DNA from: Elmis aenea
Lineage: Eukaryota; Arthropoda; Insecta; Coleoptera; Elmidae
NCBI GenBank assembly: GCA_947652605.1
Contig: OX393582.1
Coordinates: 14,284,544-14,348,543 of the forward strand
Direction: 5' to 3'
DNA: 64,000 nucleotides
A program made the translations under genes and the position numbers. The stretch's first letter is position 1. Each line of letters opens with the position of its first letter. This document shows positions 10,690-22,409 of the stretch, in pieces. The notes below the pieces were generated by a model. The model was not told the DNA's origin. It ran no database searches and worked only from the letters and a program-made list of their open reading frames with translations.

Positions 10690-11174
10690 AAAAAAAAAAG
10701 AAGCAATTAATTCGTGACGTTCACAAGTTATATTACTTCACCCGGGCCTGAAAACGAAGCGAGTTTTAAGTGGTATAAATTTTTAATTTTATTTGAATTT
10801 TGGACCAAACCAGCTTATATATATAACAATGTGCTTGTATGCAACTTTTGCATTTGCACACTTCAATACGTACCGCCCAAATAAATCATAATCAAAACCA
10901 CCACGAAAAAAAAAACAAGATTAAACCACTGATAAAATTCCCATTAACGTTTATTATTATATGTTATTAAATACACATTAGTTTTTACAATAAATTATCT
11001 CATCATAGCCTGTCAATTCAAGGTTTCGGTTTCTACATATTCATAAATAACGAAGCGGAAGTGCACTGAAAAGTCAATCAGCTAGTACATTTCCTTCGCG
11101 ATTCAATAAAGTCATCACAAGAGCAGCCCTAGATAAAATCACAAGGAAGTAATTCTCAAATCCATTACCTTGAT
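10690..11174. other. Unassigned DNA
   Basis: No supported gene or repeat. Confidence 0.4.
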
Positions 11175-11182
11175 CTTATAAC

Positions 11183-11735
11183 CAGGGGTTTGGAGCGGAG
11201 CGCGGAGCTGGAGCGCGGAGCAGTGGAGCAATGGGTTTTTGCCTGGAGCGGGAGCGGAGCCCGGAGCAAATAATTTTGATTGCTCCACTGCTCCACTTCA
11301 CTATTATAAACTACAATATTTTTTTTTAATTTTTTTTTCCCTCATGGCTATAGTATTTAATAAAATTATAAATAAACCCAATTTGATTTTTTTGGATGTA
11401 AAATTATTATAATGTAACTTTTCTGAATATTATTTTTCATTATTTTTTATTTGAATTTTGAAAAATTTTAAAGACCTTTTTTTTACTGTTGAAGATCAAT
11501 AATTTGTTCATTTATTTAACTTCACTTGTTTCTTAGAGTCAAATATTGTAATTTTTGGTCCATTTGCACATATCTCATAAAATTTTAGCCTTGTTTTTAA
11601 AAACAAACTTTTAAATAAAAAAAATATTTTATTAATATTTGGAGCGCGGAGCGGAGCGGGAGCGGAGCGTGAGCAGGCATCTTGATGCCGGAGCGGAGCG
11701 GAGCAACTAAAAAATTGGACTGCTCCAAACCCCTG
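11183..11735. mobile_element. hAT MITE with GGAGCGGAGC-rich ends, copy 1
   Basis: CAGGGGTTTGGAG (11183-11195) pairs with CTCCAAACCCCTG (11723-11735). The exact 8-bp duplication CTTATAAC flanks it (11175-11182, 11736-11743). Both ends contain a repetitive GGAGC/GGAGCG array that looks like multiple subterminal binding sites. Related copies lie at 12611-13000 and 50549-53358. Confidence 0.96.
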
Positions 11736-11744
11736 CTTATAACT

Positions 11745-12397
11745 TCCCGCCCCCGGGCCGTTACAAGTCAAATCCCAGAACGAAAACGAATCTCTGTTAT
11801 TCGAATTTACCATGTTAATTTAAAATTTCTCATGACTCGAAATGACTTTTAATTAAAGTAGAACAAAGACTTATTATTTACAAGTATTACATACCGTCCC
11901 GAACAAGGATGAGCAATGAGTTTTACATTTGGCATTATCGAAACACCGTTTTCGGCGCATTTTAATCGAACTTAAAATTTCCTATTGTCATTTGTTTCTT
12001 CATAAATAACACGGAGTTTTTTCTATATGTACGTCATAACTGATTAGGGCGTCATTGTAAAGCATTTTTTATTACCTTCGCCAGATGCAATTTCAGATTA
12101 TTTTATATACAAAAAAAAAACAATTGGCAGTTACGAAACAAAAAAAAAAAAACAAAAACAATGGAAGTGCGTCAAAAGCAAATGTCGCAAATAAGTTTTC
12201 CAATACATTTTACATCGTCACAAAAATAATAATAAAAACTGCAATTCAAAGATTTCATAATCAAATATAACGTACGTATATAATAAAATAGTTAATACTA
12301 GCTGTAAAAAAAAAACAATCGATATTAAAAAATTTTAGGTTCAATATTTAATTAAAAAAGCTTAGTGAAAATGTTGAAATTAAAACACACTACAATG
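11745..12397. other. Unassigned AT-rich DNA
   Basis: Poly-A runs and short open frames of no recognisable family. No gene supported. Confidence 0.4.
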
Positions 12398-12399
12398 TA

Positions 12400-13587
12400 C
12401 AGGGTGGGCAAATTTCGATGTTTTAATAGGTAATCTCGGTAACTATAAGAGGTATCAAAAAAAGGACCGCGCATCCTCGATCTCTTTTTTCGAGGAAAAG
12501 ATAATGGTAAAAACTTAAATTGGTTATCATCTTTGAACATAAGAAAACAACGATATAATCAGAATCTGCAGTAATATAATTTATTGTAGTTTATCTTATG
12601 TTCAAATATTCAGGGGTTTGGAGCGGAGCTCGGAGCTGGAGCACGGAGCAATAGGTTTTTGCCCGGAGCAGGAGCGCAACCCGGAGCAAATAATTTTGAT
12701 TGCTCCACTGCTCTAGTTTATTATGTACAATTTTTTTAAAAACTACTTTTTTTTCAACGTTTGAAAATCAATAATCTGTTTTTTCATTTATTTATTTTTT
12801 CATTTATTTAACTTCACTTGTTTGTTAGGGCCAAATATTGTAACTTTTGACCAACTTCTACATATCCGATAAAATTAAAACTTCGTTTTAAAATACAATT
12901 TTTTTTAATCAAAAAACGGAGCGGAGCTGGACCAGGCATTTTGATGCCGGAGCAGAGCTGGAGCGGAGCAATTAAAAAATTGGACTGCTCTAAACCCCTG
13001 CAAATATTTATAATGTTTATCACAACAACAAATTACAAAACCTTCGTAACTTATACCAAATTAGTTTTAAAAGGTTTTACACCTTGTTTTATTTTTTGTT
13101 TTCACATCCTACTATAATTTTCTTTAAAGAAACAAACTAAAAAACTTTAGCAACTTACATATTATTGAAAATAAGTACATCAACCCTTTTATATTTGGAA
13201 TGACAAAAAAAATTAGGAATTTAAGTAAGTCATAGCCAATTATGGGTTCCATTTAAAAAAATACAACTTTATGTCACAACTCAAATTTAGATTAATTTTT
13301 GAAAAATTGCTTACGCCTTACGTCACTGCATTCTTATCAAAAAAGTGCCTGTAGAACGTCAAAATTATTTTTGTTTATTTTCATAAACAAGTGAGATATG
13401 GTCATAAAACGAAAAGTCGAAAAATCGAGTTATCGGCGATAACTCGAAAACAAAAGACGATAACCAATTTTAGTTTTCACCATTAACTTTTTCTCGAAAA
13501 AAGAGATCGAGGATGCGCGGTTCGTTTTTTGATACCTCTAATAGTTACCGAGATTCCCTATTAAAACATCGAAATTTGCCCACCTTG
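12400..13587. mobile_element. TA-flanked inverted-repeat element, interrupted by a hAT MITE
   Basis: The ends CAGGGTGGGCAAATTTCG (12400) and CGAAATTTGCCCACCTTG (to 13587) are flanked by TA on both sides (12398-12399, 13588-13589). The inverted similarity runs about 130 bp inward, through GGATGCGCGG and CTCGAAAAAAGAG. TA flanks and CAGGG ends fit the Tc1/mariner superfamily in the broad sense. A hAT MITE has inserted inside (12611-13000). A shortened relative starts at 34279. Confidence 0.88.
12611..13000. mobile_element. hAT MITE with GGAGCGGAGC-rich ends, copy 2 (nested)
   Basis: CAGGGGTTTGGAG (12611) pairs with CTGCTCTAAACCCCTG (to 13000), flanked by the exact 8-bp duplication CAAATATT (12603-12610, 13001-13008). 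At 390 bp it lies inside the TA-flanked element 12400-13587 and so is younger than it. Confidence 0.96.
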
Positions 13588-13589
13588 TA

Positions 13590-14260
13590 CAGTAGATGCT
13601 CAAAATATGTACTTTTCAAAAACATTTCTACAAATATGTGACGTTCCGAAGATTATATCCTAATTTTGATTATAGATCTTTATTAAATTCCAAAATGCGC
13701 AACTTTTCTCTAACTTAACCGACTTCTTATCATTTATAATAACCAAGATATCACGCTTAGTGTTTCTTCTGAATCATTTCTTATCGAAAAAAAAGTAAAA
13801 TTATAATATAAAAAGTAACAATTTTGTTTTTTTGCAAATTTTAAGAAACGTTAATAAAAATAGATATGGCAACCCATACATTTTGGAAATCAGAAAAAAA
13901 TAAGCTCTATAATGAACACATAGCCAATTATGGTTGCCATTAAAAAAAAAACGAGTGTGTCATGACTTTTTAAATATGTTTTTCTAATTCTACGTAAAAC
14001 TATCTACAGGAATCTTTTTACAGTTTGGTTTTACCATATGTGGCTATGGAATTATTTAACATTGAAAAAATCGCCTGTTTTTAGTTTTTTTCAAAATATT
14101 TATAAAAGTTGAGGGTGTAGGTGAAATGTCAAAATGGCATTAAATTAGTCTTGAAATTCTGCCCAACTTTGCTAATTTAACCGATCATGTAACTCTTATA
14201 ATAACAAAGTTACCCGTACAACACATGTAGATTATGGCCACCCTGTTATGAGAGTTCCTG
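13590..14260. repeat. Decayed ends of TA-flanked elements
   Basis: A right end GGCCACCCTG finishes at 14245. The stretch 13688-13770 resembles 14165-14225 in the same direction (TTAACCGA, CTTATAATAACAAAG). The shared internal box (reverse of AAATGGCAACCATAATTGGC) occurs at 13919-13943. This is probably two overlapping old copies, with boundaries uncertain. Confidence 0.4.
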
Positions 14261-15285
14261 AGAAATAAGAGGTAAATTTTTCTTTTTTCGAGAAATGAAA
14301 ACTATTAAGAAATCTTAACCACTACCCTTGCTTTTTATTTTTAACCTGAACACTACGGATTTCGTCAGTTAAGTCGTGTTAGTTGTTAACTGAGCTATAA
14401 TAATTATTTTGTGAAATTAACAAATTGGTGAAGCAAAAAGTGAAAGATAAATATCTCACTTATGTCAAATTAAACGGAATGAAAATAAAACATTACCGAA
14501 TTACTGGATAAAACCTGTTTAGACGGACACGATTTCCCAGAATTTAATTAACGATACGTTTATGACTCACGCATCAAGGCGATATTCAATTTTCAAACAT
14601 AACAAAAGTAATGCACGATTTACTAAACTGCTCATCGTTTCGTATTTTATACCAAACAAAACATGTTTAGTCTACACACAACGCATTAACAGGTGGTGTC
14701 AACGATTTTTCCTGGAGTTTATTCAACACATATTCACGTTTATTATTAGCAATTTTATCAGCCGTTGTTATATTTGTAACAACCTCACGCTAGCTTAAAT
14801 ATTACCTGCACTATCGACGAATTCGTTGAAAATAACAAGGCGCTATCAACAAACCAATGTCAATAAAAATACAATCGCGGTATAGTGGAAACGTTGTCGT
14901 ACGCGTGGAAAATTCATTGGAATTATTTACATTACGCAAGATTTAGAATAAAAATAGAATAATTAAACGGCGCCAAAATTCTGGTGAAATGCAAATTCTT
15001 CGATATTTATATAATACCATGTTTTACAGCCATAGTTTGTGGTTATTCTAGGAACCAATTAAAATAATTATATTGCAAACAGTGCCGGACTCGGGCGCGA
15101 AAATTATTTTTAGGTCCTTGTAATTTAGTTAAATGAAATGCAATTTCGTTCTCAACATTATTAGAATTTTATTCACTTCGATGTAAAGAAGTGTTTAAAA
15201 GAACTCGTAACGAGGCCTCATTAAACGTAGCTGACTCGTATTGGAACTCCTGGTTAATCCGGTATTGATTGCATACAAAACCACA
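14261..15285. other. Unassigned DNA
   Basis: No supported gene. A 78-codon plus-strand frame (14562-14798) shows no family resemblance. Confidence 0.4.
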
Positions 15286-15287
15286 TA

Positions 15288-15738
15288 CAGTGGAACCTCT
15301 GTATTCGTCATAAATCCGTTCCCGAGAGACGGACGAATACCGAATCGGACGATTATAGAATCAATTTTTTTCATAGAAATTAAGTAAATTTGGAACAATC
15401 CGGTCCCAGCCTCGTATCTAACAAATAAATGAAAATTTAACCAGTTCTTTACTTCAACTGAGGAGCGATGACGGCAGATGTTGTAGAGGAGGAAAGGAAT
15501 TATTGTTTAGGGGGGAAATCACCTTCCATTTAAACATCAGGTAACTCCAATCATGGTGAACGATGTCTTTGTGTTCCTTTTTCGACGATTTTCCAGCACT
15601 AGATGTAGCAAAGAACTTATTAGGTGTTGTCTATTTTTGTGTTTTTTAAAGTTTTCGTGGATTTTTGGACGAATATCGAAGCATTTTTGCCGTAAAATGT
15701 GACGAATAAAGGCGCAAACGAATATAGAGGTTTCAATG
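15288..15738. mobile_element. pogo/Tigger-like MITE
   Basis: The left end CAGTGGAACCTCTGTATTCG (15288-15307) pairs with CGAATATAGAGGTTTCAATG (15719-15738). TA lies on both sides (15286-15287, 15739-15740). CAGTGGAACCTCT is a typical Tigger/pogo terminus. No transposase is present. Its right TA is also the left TA of the next element. Confidence 0.8.
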
Positions 15739-15740
15739 TA

Positions 15741-16368
15741 CAGGGTGGTCCAAATTCGATGGGATTACATGGGTATCTCGCTGAAGTCAAGATAGAGAAA
15801 CGGTTAAATCACCAAAAATGTGTAGTTTTTTGAGACAAACTCAGGACAGTCTTCAAAAATATTCTATCATTTCCGGTTTTTAAGTTATTAAAGAAAAACC
15901 GTTTATTGTTACATTTATAATGTGTCATATCTCCCTTATTGTTTTAAATATCGAAAAAGTTTATGAAGATTATTTTTAGATATTTTTATGTAGATTTTGA
16001 TAGTGCTAAAAAAAAATTATTCTCGCCGTTAAAAAGTTATGACACAAACTCACCTCGTTTTAAATGGAAGCTATAGTTGGCTATGACCGATTTAAACTCC
16101 TTATTTTTATCCCTTTCCAAATATAAGAGCTGATTTATTCTTTTCAATAATACGCAAGTAGCCAAGGTTTTTTAGTTGGTTTATTTAAGATGAGAAACAA
16201 AAAGTAGCCTGTGAATACAAAAAAAAAAAAACGCAAATGATAAAATATATTTGAGAACTGTTTTAAGTTTGCCTCAAAAAACTGCACATTTTTGGTAATT
16301 CAACCGTTTCTTTATTTTGGCTATTAAGCGAGATATCCATGTAATCCCATCGAATTTGGATCACCCTG
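15741..16368. mobile_element. TA-flanked inverted-repeat element
   Basis: CAGGGTGGTCCAAATTCGAT (15741) pairs with ATCGAATTTGGATCACCCTG (to 16368), with TA flanks at 15739-15740 and 16369-16370. Inverted similarity extends more than 100 bp, including TCTCGCT and AACGGTTAAA. The interior has the shared box TAAATGGAAGCTATAGTTGG (16061-16080). It has relatives at 54326-54835 and 56431-56788. No transposase is encoded. Confidence 0.92.
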
Positions 16369-16370
16369 TA

Positions 16371-16733
16371 CATATAACATGACACGTAACTTGGACGGTA
16401 ACAAAAATGCGCAGACGGCCTATAAGTTTTGAATGTTAGGTTACGAAAACCCATAAAATGGCTTTTTATTTGGAGCAACCTCCGTACCTCATAAATTTTT
16501 GAATGATATCTAAAAACACAAAAAATCCGATTTTTATGAAGCGAAGAAAAAATTGGGTCATAGGGTTGTCTGGCCTCCCCCATTCAGTACAATACAAACA
16601 CCATTATTTGTTCAATAACACAAAAAATATTTATAGAATATCAATTATAGACTTATTGCAGCAACTGTTTTGTAACGCACGAGGGGTAAATATTTCTACC
16701 CCCCCTCCTTTAAAACGCATTTGTTTCAAAGCT
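16371..16733. other. Unassigned DNA
   Basis: No supported feature. The open frames here are short and unrecognised. Confidence 0.35.
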
Positions 16734-16889
16734 TTACTTCAATGAAACGAAGTTTTGTATGGGCAGTGAGGAAATTTTGGTGACAGCTTCATCCGCCGTA
16801 AACAAATTTCTGTTACTCACCCACTGAATTGCAAAATCATAAATATCTTTTGCCCGTCTCACCACAACTGTCCTTTCTAGTAAAACGCA
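16734..16889 (-). CDS. Unassigned coding-like segment, about 50 residues
   Basis: On the minus strand an uninterrupted frame from just after a stop at 16890-16892 to TAA at 16734-16736 reads, in part, VVVRRAKDIYDFAIQW and NLFTADEAVTKISSLPIQNF. The composition is that of a folded protein (alternating charged and hydrophobic residues), unlike nearby chance frames. It has no ATG, so it would be the 3' end of a broken gene or a terminal exon. A GTGAGT donor overlaps it, and an acceptor-like TTTTACTAG precedes AAAGG. I do not recognise the family. It could be transposon debris. Confidence 0.3.
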   Translation of the reverse strand, partial: CVLLERTVVVRRAKDIYDFAIQWVSNRNLFTADEAVTKISSLPIQNFVSLK

Positions 16890-16892
16890 CTA

Positions 16893-17433
16893 CAATTTTA
16901 TTTTGGCGCAACGATCGAGACGTTTTCAATGAAAATATCCAGGCCATTATATCAACAAAATTTATTGTGCCAATTATTTTCTAAATTGAAGCCCCACATT
17001 GCTTAGTTAGGGGGTGTTACGTGATTAATTTTTGGTACTTGTATGGTATATCTGCGTTTTTTTTTTTAATAACCCTGACACACTGACTCAAATTAATGAT
17101 CGTTATTCTGTTAACTGGTAGTGATTACTTTATGTAATCGACTTCTACTTAATTGCAGTTTGTTTAATTACTGCACGAAAAATAAATATCGCCAACTCTA
17201 CTTAATGTATAGATAAAATGTTAATAAAGCAAAAAACTTACATGTAAATGAATTAAGTTAAGTAATATCCAACAATCACAACACCGTTGTATCACCGAAT
17301 CTGCTCTGACTCTTTGGTAACTTAACGAAGTGCAAGAACACAAGAAAAATTCTGCCTCTAACCGACGCAAAAGACAGAACCTAACTGGAAACAGTTATAG
17401 GGTGGCCTCCAATTTATAATATCAGCTAGTACG
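16893..17433. other. Unassigned DNA upstream of the promoter candidate
   Basis: No gene seen. The local GC content rises towards 17400. Confidence 0.35.
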
Positions 17434-17652
17434 TGACGTCACCACTGCGCTTGGAGGGGAATAGACCGCGAGGGTGGGCAGATGAAAAACGCTATAGTGT
17501 ATGTAGGCGACCCCGCAAGTTCAAGGAAATTCGAAGAGGTACGATAACTCACCGAAATATGACGTAAGTTACTTGTATCAGCTGATACGAGCCAGTAACG
17601 ACCTAATTACGACGATATTTAAATCGTTGTGCGTATAATATCACCGTTCAGT
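17434..17652 (+). promoter_or_regulatory. Candidate RNA polymerase II promoter
   Basis: A perfect CRE (TGACGTCA, 17434-17441) lies in a locally GC-rich stretch. An E-box CAGCTG follows at about 17579-17584, then TATTTAAA (17616-17623) and the arthropod initiator TTCAGT, with the A at 17650. The TATA-to-initiator distance is 34 bp, close to the usual 30-31. The next 151 nt hold no ATG until one in good context at 17802. Each motif is common alone; the ordered set is what makes this a candidate. Confidence 0.4.
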
Positions 17653-17801
17653 CGACGACATTTTTAAACGATTAGCAATAAACCTACCTTAACTTTTTGT
17701 TGCTTGGTCTTTGAGAGGTTTCTCATTCGCGTGGTTTTTCCGAAGCGTTGTTTTTCGATAACAATATATTTTTATTGATAGGAAATCACTTATTAACCAA
17801 A

Positions 17802-17845
17802 ATGACGACCGCGGTGCAATTGTTTTCGAATCAAACAAATGCTAC
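17802..17845 (+). CDS. Candidate first coding exon
   Basis: The first ATG after the candidate start site is at 17802, in the context ACCAAAATGA, which suits insect translation starts. It reads MTTAVQLFSNQTNA and two bases of the next codon before GTACGT, a usable splice donor, at 17846. If the donor is not used the frame stops at 17862-17864. I do not recognise the peptide and see no matching second exon in the window, so the gene would have a long first intron. The support is position (promoter motifs, no upstream ATG, donor), not homology. Confidence 0.3.
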
Positions 17846-17865
17846 GTACGTTTTTATTTAATCGA

Positions 17866-18716
17866 TACTTTCGCTTACGATAGAGCGCAGCATGTGAGTT
17901 CCATGCTGAGGTTATTATTTGGGGTCATTGTCGTCTGTTAAATACGCAACTAAATATGATATACGGAAATAAAATAGCACGTGTTTCTGTGAGCGCTTTT
18001 TTCGATAGTTTTTGCTTTACATCTGCCGCCATTCGGTTAATGGAAAGAAAATTCTTTCATTTTTGTCCACTACTAATCAAGAGCTATCGGAATTTTCAAT
18101 TGAAAGTAAAAATTTAATGTAAATAATGAGTGTTTTCGAAAAGTTTTTGAAAGAACACTCAAACAAGAATTAAGACTGACAATGAGTCCTTTTGTCGTGT
18201 ACAGATCATTCGTTTTTAAAATTAAATAATCTTTCATTTAATCTCACGCTGAAATATATAACTACTGCCAGATTTAAATATTCGAAGCAGTTCCAAAATA
18301 CGTTTCGCAACAATCACTACCGCTGGCGGATTTTAATCCTAACAACATCTAGTTCCAAGTAGATAGATAGTATGGAATTTAAAAAACGTAATAATGACAT
18401 GCAAAAAACCTCAATTAATCTGGTTTTTGCTACTGCTATAAATTATGAAACGAACAAAACAAGTTATTTACTATAAACAAATATTTCGGTGAACCACACG
18501 CGTGGAGCTGGCTGCTTCGATAAACGTCGGAAAAACCTATCGTTATTCCCCAAAAAAAACTATAGGGAATAGAAATCAATATAAACAACATTAAAGTCAC
18601 TCATTTACAAACGATTGATAAGTAATACTTTACGGAAATTCTACTTAAGTGTAATCGCAAAAGAATTTCCTTGAAAATAATTATAATAAGTTAAAACATA
18701 GACAGCGTTTAAATAA
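17866..18716. other. Unassigned, intron-like DNA
   Basis: No gene, repeat or element end recognised. Confidence 0.4.
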
Positions 18717-18759
18717 CTTCACTTTGCAGGTAGAGTTATTCTCTACCTGCAAAGTGAAG
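18717..18759. repeat. Perfect short hairpin
   Basis: CTTCACTTTGCAGGTAGAG (18717-18735) is exactly mirrored at 18741-18759 around the loop TTATT. Confidence 0.85.
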
Positions 18760-18779
18760 AACTAGAAAGAGATTCATTA

Positions 18780-19210
18780 ATGGAGAAGGTTTTGCATGTC
18801 TTATTCTTTCCCTTATTCTTAATCAAGTACCCTAGTATCTTCCGGTGTCAAGATATGTTCTTCCTATTCTTGATTGTTTCTTCACATTTATCCACAATTA
18901 GACAATTGTGACACCTCTCTCCAACTGGCTCCTTTTCCTAGCATTTACCCAACTTTATTCCCCATTTTTTTCCTGTCTTTTTCTACTTCTTCAACTTTCA
19001 CCTTCATTTTTCAATGCATTTCACGTACCTACTTCTTAATTTGCGTACCAGAGGTCACAGGCAACTGGTTTGACTTCAAAATTTTCTTTGTCCTTTCTAC
19101 GCCTAGGATCTTTCTAATTAAATCAATGCCGATCTTTCAATCTACAGCCATTCTATATTCTTCTATTAAGACTGTGATTGTTGTTTTTGCTTTTGTGTTG
19201 TAGCTTAAAC
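18780..19210 (-). pseudogene. Retrotransposon 3' tail, degenerate
   Basis: On the minus strand, pieces read KGASWREVSQLSN and LTPEDTRVLD, the same tail found at 40180-40270 on the plus strand (KKGVSWRDVPQLANDRQEW). This is the C-terminal tail that follows the reverse transcriptase in a common insect non-LTR family. Stops and shifts interrupt it. The 109-codon plus-strand frame here is its antisense shadow. Confidence 0.45.
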
Positions 19211-19329
19211 TTATAACCTACAAGTAAGCGTTGAACCTTTTATAAAACTTGAATCAATCGTTTCAACTTTGCCCAATTTTAACTATAGAGTTACTCCTGA
19301 ACCTAATCTCGTTGTAAGATGGATAAGCA

Positions 19330-20335
19330 AATGAAGAAAGAGTTGTATCATTTTAGGAAAACAATAAAGATGACCCCAAACCCCGCACAATCCGGAAAAC
19401 GAAGAACGGGTAAAGAAACAATTTTTTCTTTAAACTCCCAAAGGACCTACCTCTTCGTTAGCAACCAGCATTGTTGAATTTTTCTGCACCAAGCACTAGA
19501 ATACTGTAAAAAATGAAATTTTATCCATACAAGTTTGCTGTTAAACACTAGTTAAAACAGCAGGCAAACAAGATCAACTTTAGTTCTGTCGAAGGTTTCT
19601 AGAATTGCGCAATGACAATCCAAGTACAAAAAGCCTGCTTTTTAGATCGAAGAGCCCAATTTTTCGTCTTTTTCTTCGACTAGGAGTCTTCCTGTCAGTC
19701 AAAGCCTATCACTTTGTGGATGAGGAAAACCAGCTCTGCGCCCATCTCTTGAAGGGCAATCCAGGTTCTCTAGATCCTCCTGATTGTCTTTATATACAAA
19801 TCTTTGCTGGTCTTACGTCCCCCAATCGACAATTTTTTATCGATGGTAATGTTAATGGACAAAACGGTCGCTATTGGGCTATCAAAATTTGTCAAATTCA
19901 CTAGTTCCTTACATATCACGAAGGTTACCGTCTGGTGTGCAGTTTCTTTGAGAAGAACGATGTAACAGTAACATCAGAGAAATATAAAACAATGCCTGAA
20001 ACATTCTTTCTACCCCAAGTTTAGGTGAGAACATTAACAGCTTCTGGTTTCAGCAAATTGGTCCGACCAGGCATAGCTTGCGCAACATTTCTGAAGCAAA
20101 CTTTTCGACAACGATTGATTTTTCGCAACAGCAACTTTAACAGGTCGTCTAAATAACAGGATATTACCGCTTTAGACGTTTTGCCCAGGGGATACCTAAA
20201 GAGCAGGGGCTAGACAAACTAAGAACTTTGGCGAAACAATCGAGCAGAGACTGAAGCTGTACCCGAGACTAAACGCTTCAAAGAGTAATGTTTGATTTTG
20301 TTTGGCGCAAAGAGGAACGCATCGCAAACTATAAG
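19330..20335 (+). pseudogene. Degenerate Tc1/mariner-superfamily DDE transposase
   Basis: Fragments in the expected order match a widespread insect DDE transposase: NPAQSGKRRTGK near the linker (about 19375-19412), FFIDGNVNGQNGRYWA around the first catalytic aspartate (about 19830-19880), then DVTVTSEKYKTM (about 19959-19994), TFRQRLIFRNSNFN (about 20102-20143) and DITALDVLPRGYLKS near the last catalytic region. Several frameshifts and stops separate them. The last catalytic segment is worn. Its relation to the CAGGGTG/TA elements in this window is inference. No ends are identified for this copy. Confidence 0.6.
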
Positions 20336-20535
20336 TGCGTTTCACTCATACAGTATTTAATTTGAACATTGTTATTTGTAAATATTAATTCTATCTATAA
20401 GAGATCATTAACGGTTTAAAATAGTCCATACATTTTGGCATACTATGCCAACCAAACATTAAACGAAAATAAAATTAGCTTGAAATTTTTAAAACAACAT
20501 TTAACACACCGAAGAAGGAAGCAACTAATTTTTAT
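20336..20535. other. Spacer
   Basis: AT-rich, ending in a TATATATA run that adjoins the next retrotransposon tail. Confidence 0.4.
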
Positions 20536-20539
20536 ATAT

Positions 20540-21357
20540 ATATAAATCGGTTCTATAGCGTCTGTCTGCGCTGTCCGATCCCCAGACTGTTTCTCCACCC
20601 CTTCCTATCCTGCCACTGATCCTCTTGCAGATTTCTTTCGCTCATAGCTCTCTAAATGCCCTCGTTCCATGTCTTCCTGGGTCTGTCTCGTTTTCTCCTT
20701 TCCGGAGGGATCCAATCCAGCGTTAGTTTTGCCAGTCGACGGTCTGCCATCCTTCTTACACGTCCGTACCAAATTAATTGTCGTCTTTCTGCCTCTTGTA
20801 AAGTTTCTTTCAGTCCGATTATTTCTTTAATTGTTCTAGTCTAGAGATTCTACATGATCTTCTTAGAGCATCCATCTCCAGAGCTTCCAGCCTTCTTTTA
20901 TCTGCTTCTGTTCACCTCCTTGCTTCAGCTCCATACAATACTATACTTTTAAGAACGTGTTGTGTTGTATTTTCTCTTCTTTGTTATTTCTTTACTCCAC
21001 CATATTCCATATAGCCTTTTGATGCCTCTTCTTCCTTGTCCTATTCGTTGTCGAATTTCTTTTTCATCCTTTCCATCATCTGAATTTTTACACTCAGGTA
21101 TTGGTAGCCATTGCATTTAGATATTTTCTCTCCTCTTTCTAATTCTAGGTCATCGGATTCTCCCCCAATTCAAAGGTATTTGATTTCTTCATATTCATTA
21201 AAACCTCCGCTTTTTCGTATTCTTCTTTAATATTCCTTGTCATGTATTGAAGGTCATCCGTATCTTGGGCTATAAGCACCTGGTCGTCCGCAAATTTGAG
21301 AGTGTATATATTGCTTTCTCCTATATTTATCCCCATGCCCTTGCATTTTTTCCCCAT
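20540..21357 (-). pseudogene. Non-LTR reverse transcriptase, C-terminal half
   Basis: Read on the minus strand from 21357, YTLKFADDQVLIAQDTDDLQ contains the FADD catalytic motif of the reverse-transcriptase palm, followed by YMTRNIKEEYEKA. Further on come the thumb and tail: IKEIIGLKETLQEAERRQLI, WYGRVRRMADRRLAK, WIPPERRKRDRPRKTW and DQWQDRKGWRN. The order and spacing are those of a common insect non-LTR family. Stops and frameshifts after the palm motif show it is inactive. The copy is 5'-truncated, as usual for target-primed insertions, and its 3' end runs into a TATATATA tract at about 20530. Confidence 0.82.
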
Positions 21358-21369
21358 GTTCTCAAGGAG

Positions 21370-22283
21370 TGTTCAACTAGTTTTTACGTTGAATAAAAAA
21401 CATTTTTGTGAATACACGTACATAAGTACTACAAAAAATAGTTGGACGCAAAGTTTAAAATATTTTTATTGAACGTTCTACGAGTTTTTGGTAAGGAAAC
21501 TTATTATAAACATACCCAATGTATTGCTTACAGTTTTGTTCTAATATTATATATCTACATACGTTACACACTTAATACAGTCACAAAACATATAGTAAAT
21601 TAAACTTTGTCCACTTGTTATAATTCGCGATGTTAATTCGACCGCACGATGATATATTACTACTTAAGTTAATGGCCAAGTTTCTTAATGTTCCTTTTTC
21701 AAAAAATTGTGTAAGATATATGAAGAAATCTGTTTAATTTCATTAGCCTGTAAAACCGAGAAAACTTCGTGACCCACTTGACAAAGTGCCTAAACCCACA
21801 AGTGGTTTAGGGATCACACTAGCTGACAACTATTATTATACAGCAATGAAAGATATTAGAGCTTGAGATGAGAATGTAAATAAAATGATTTTATATTCGT
21901 TATTCAACAAAATATGTTTCTTGGTAGTGTTTTATTACCTAATTTATATTATTTAATCTGAAAAAAAAATTTAATATGGAGAATGGCCCAGAAGTATTTA
22001 AAACCTACTTTTAATCAGAACAGTACAGAGCATTCATTTAAATACACACAAATTTGGCAAATATGTCAAGTCAGTTATGAAGCTGATGATAGCTCAAATG
22101 TATCTAAACGTTTCAAAAATGTGCAGTTATGTATAAAGGCGATATCTCCATGTTTAATATGTTAATTAATTGGTCTGTATGTGAGTTTCACAAAAGTATT
22201 AAAAACTGTTTTTATTGAAGACAATTCTTTGAGTACAACACTAGCGACTATTTCGTTTATAAAAGACAATGGAAGTCTACAAC
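21370..22283. other. Unassigned AT-rich DNA
   Basis: No supported gene. Confidence 0.4.
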
Positions 22284-22409
22284 CAGGGGCGACGAGAGAC
22301 GCGGCTGGGCCCGGGGGAAAAATTACATGGGCCTTTTTTTTTAAATAATTTATTTGCTAAAAAAACTAATTGTGGGTAGCTGTCCGGGCCTTGTCTAAAA
22401 CTATACCTA
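22284..22409. repeat. hAT-like terminus fragment
   Basis: CAGGGGCGACGAGAGACG followed by GGCTGGGCCCGGGGG, then a GGCC-rich patch, resembles hAT ends of the CAGGGGCG type. No partner end is seen. Confidence 0.3.

Noticed and set aside
18874..19203. 109-codon plus-strand hydrophobic frame resembling a membrane protein
   Set aside because: It is the antisense of a retrotransposon tail with recognisable motifs on the minus strand.
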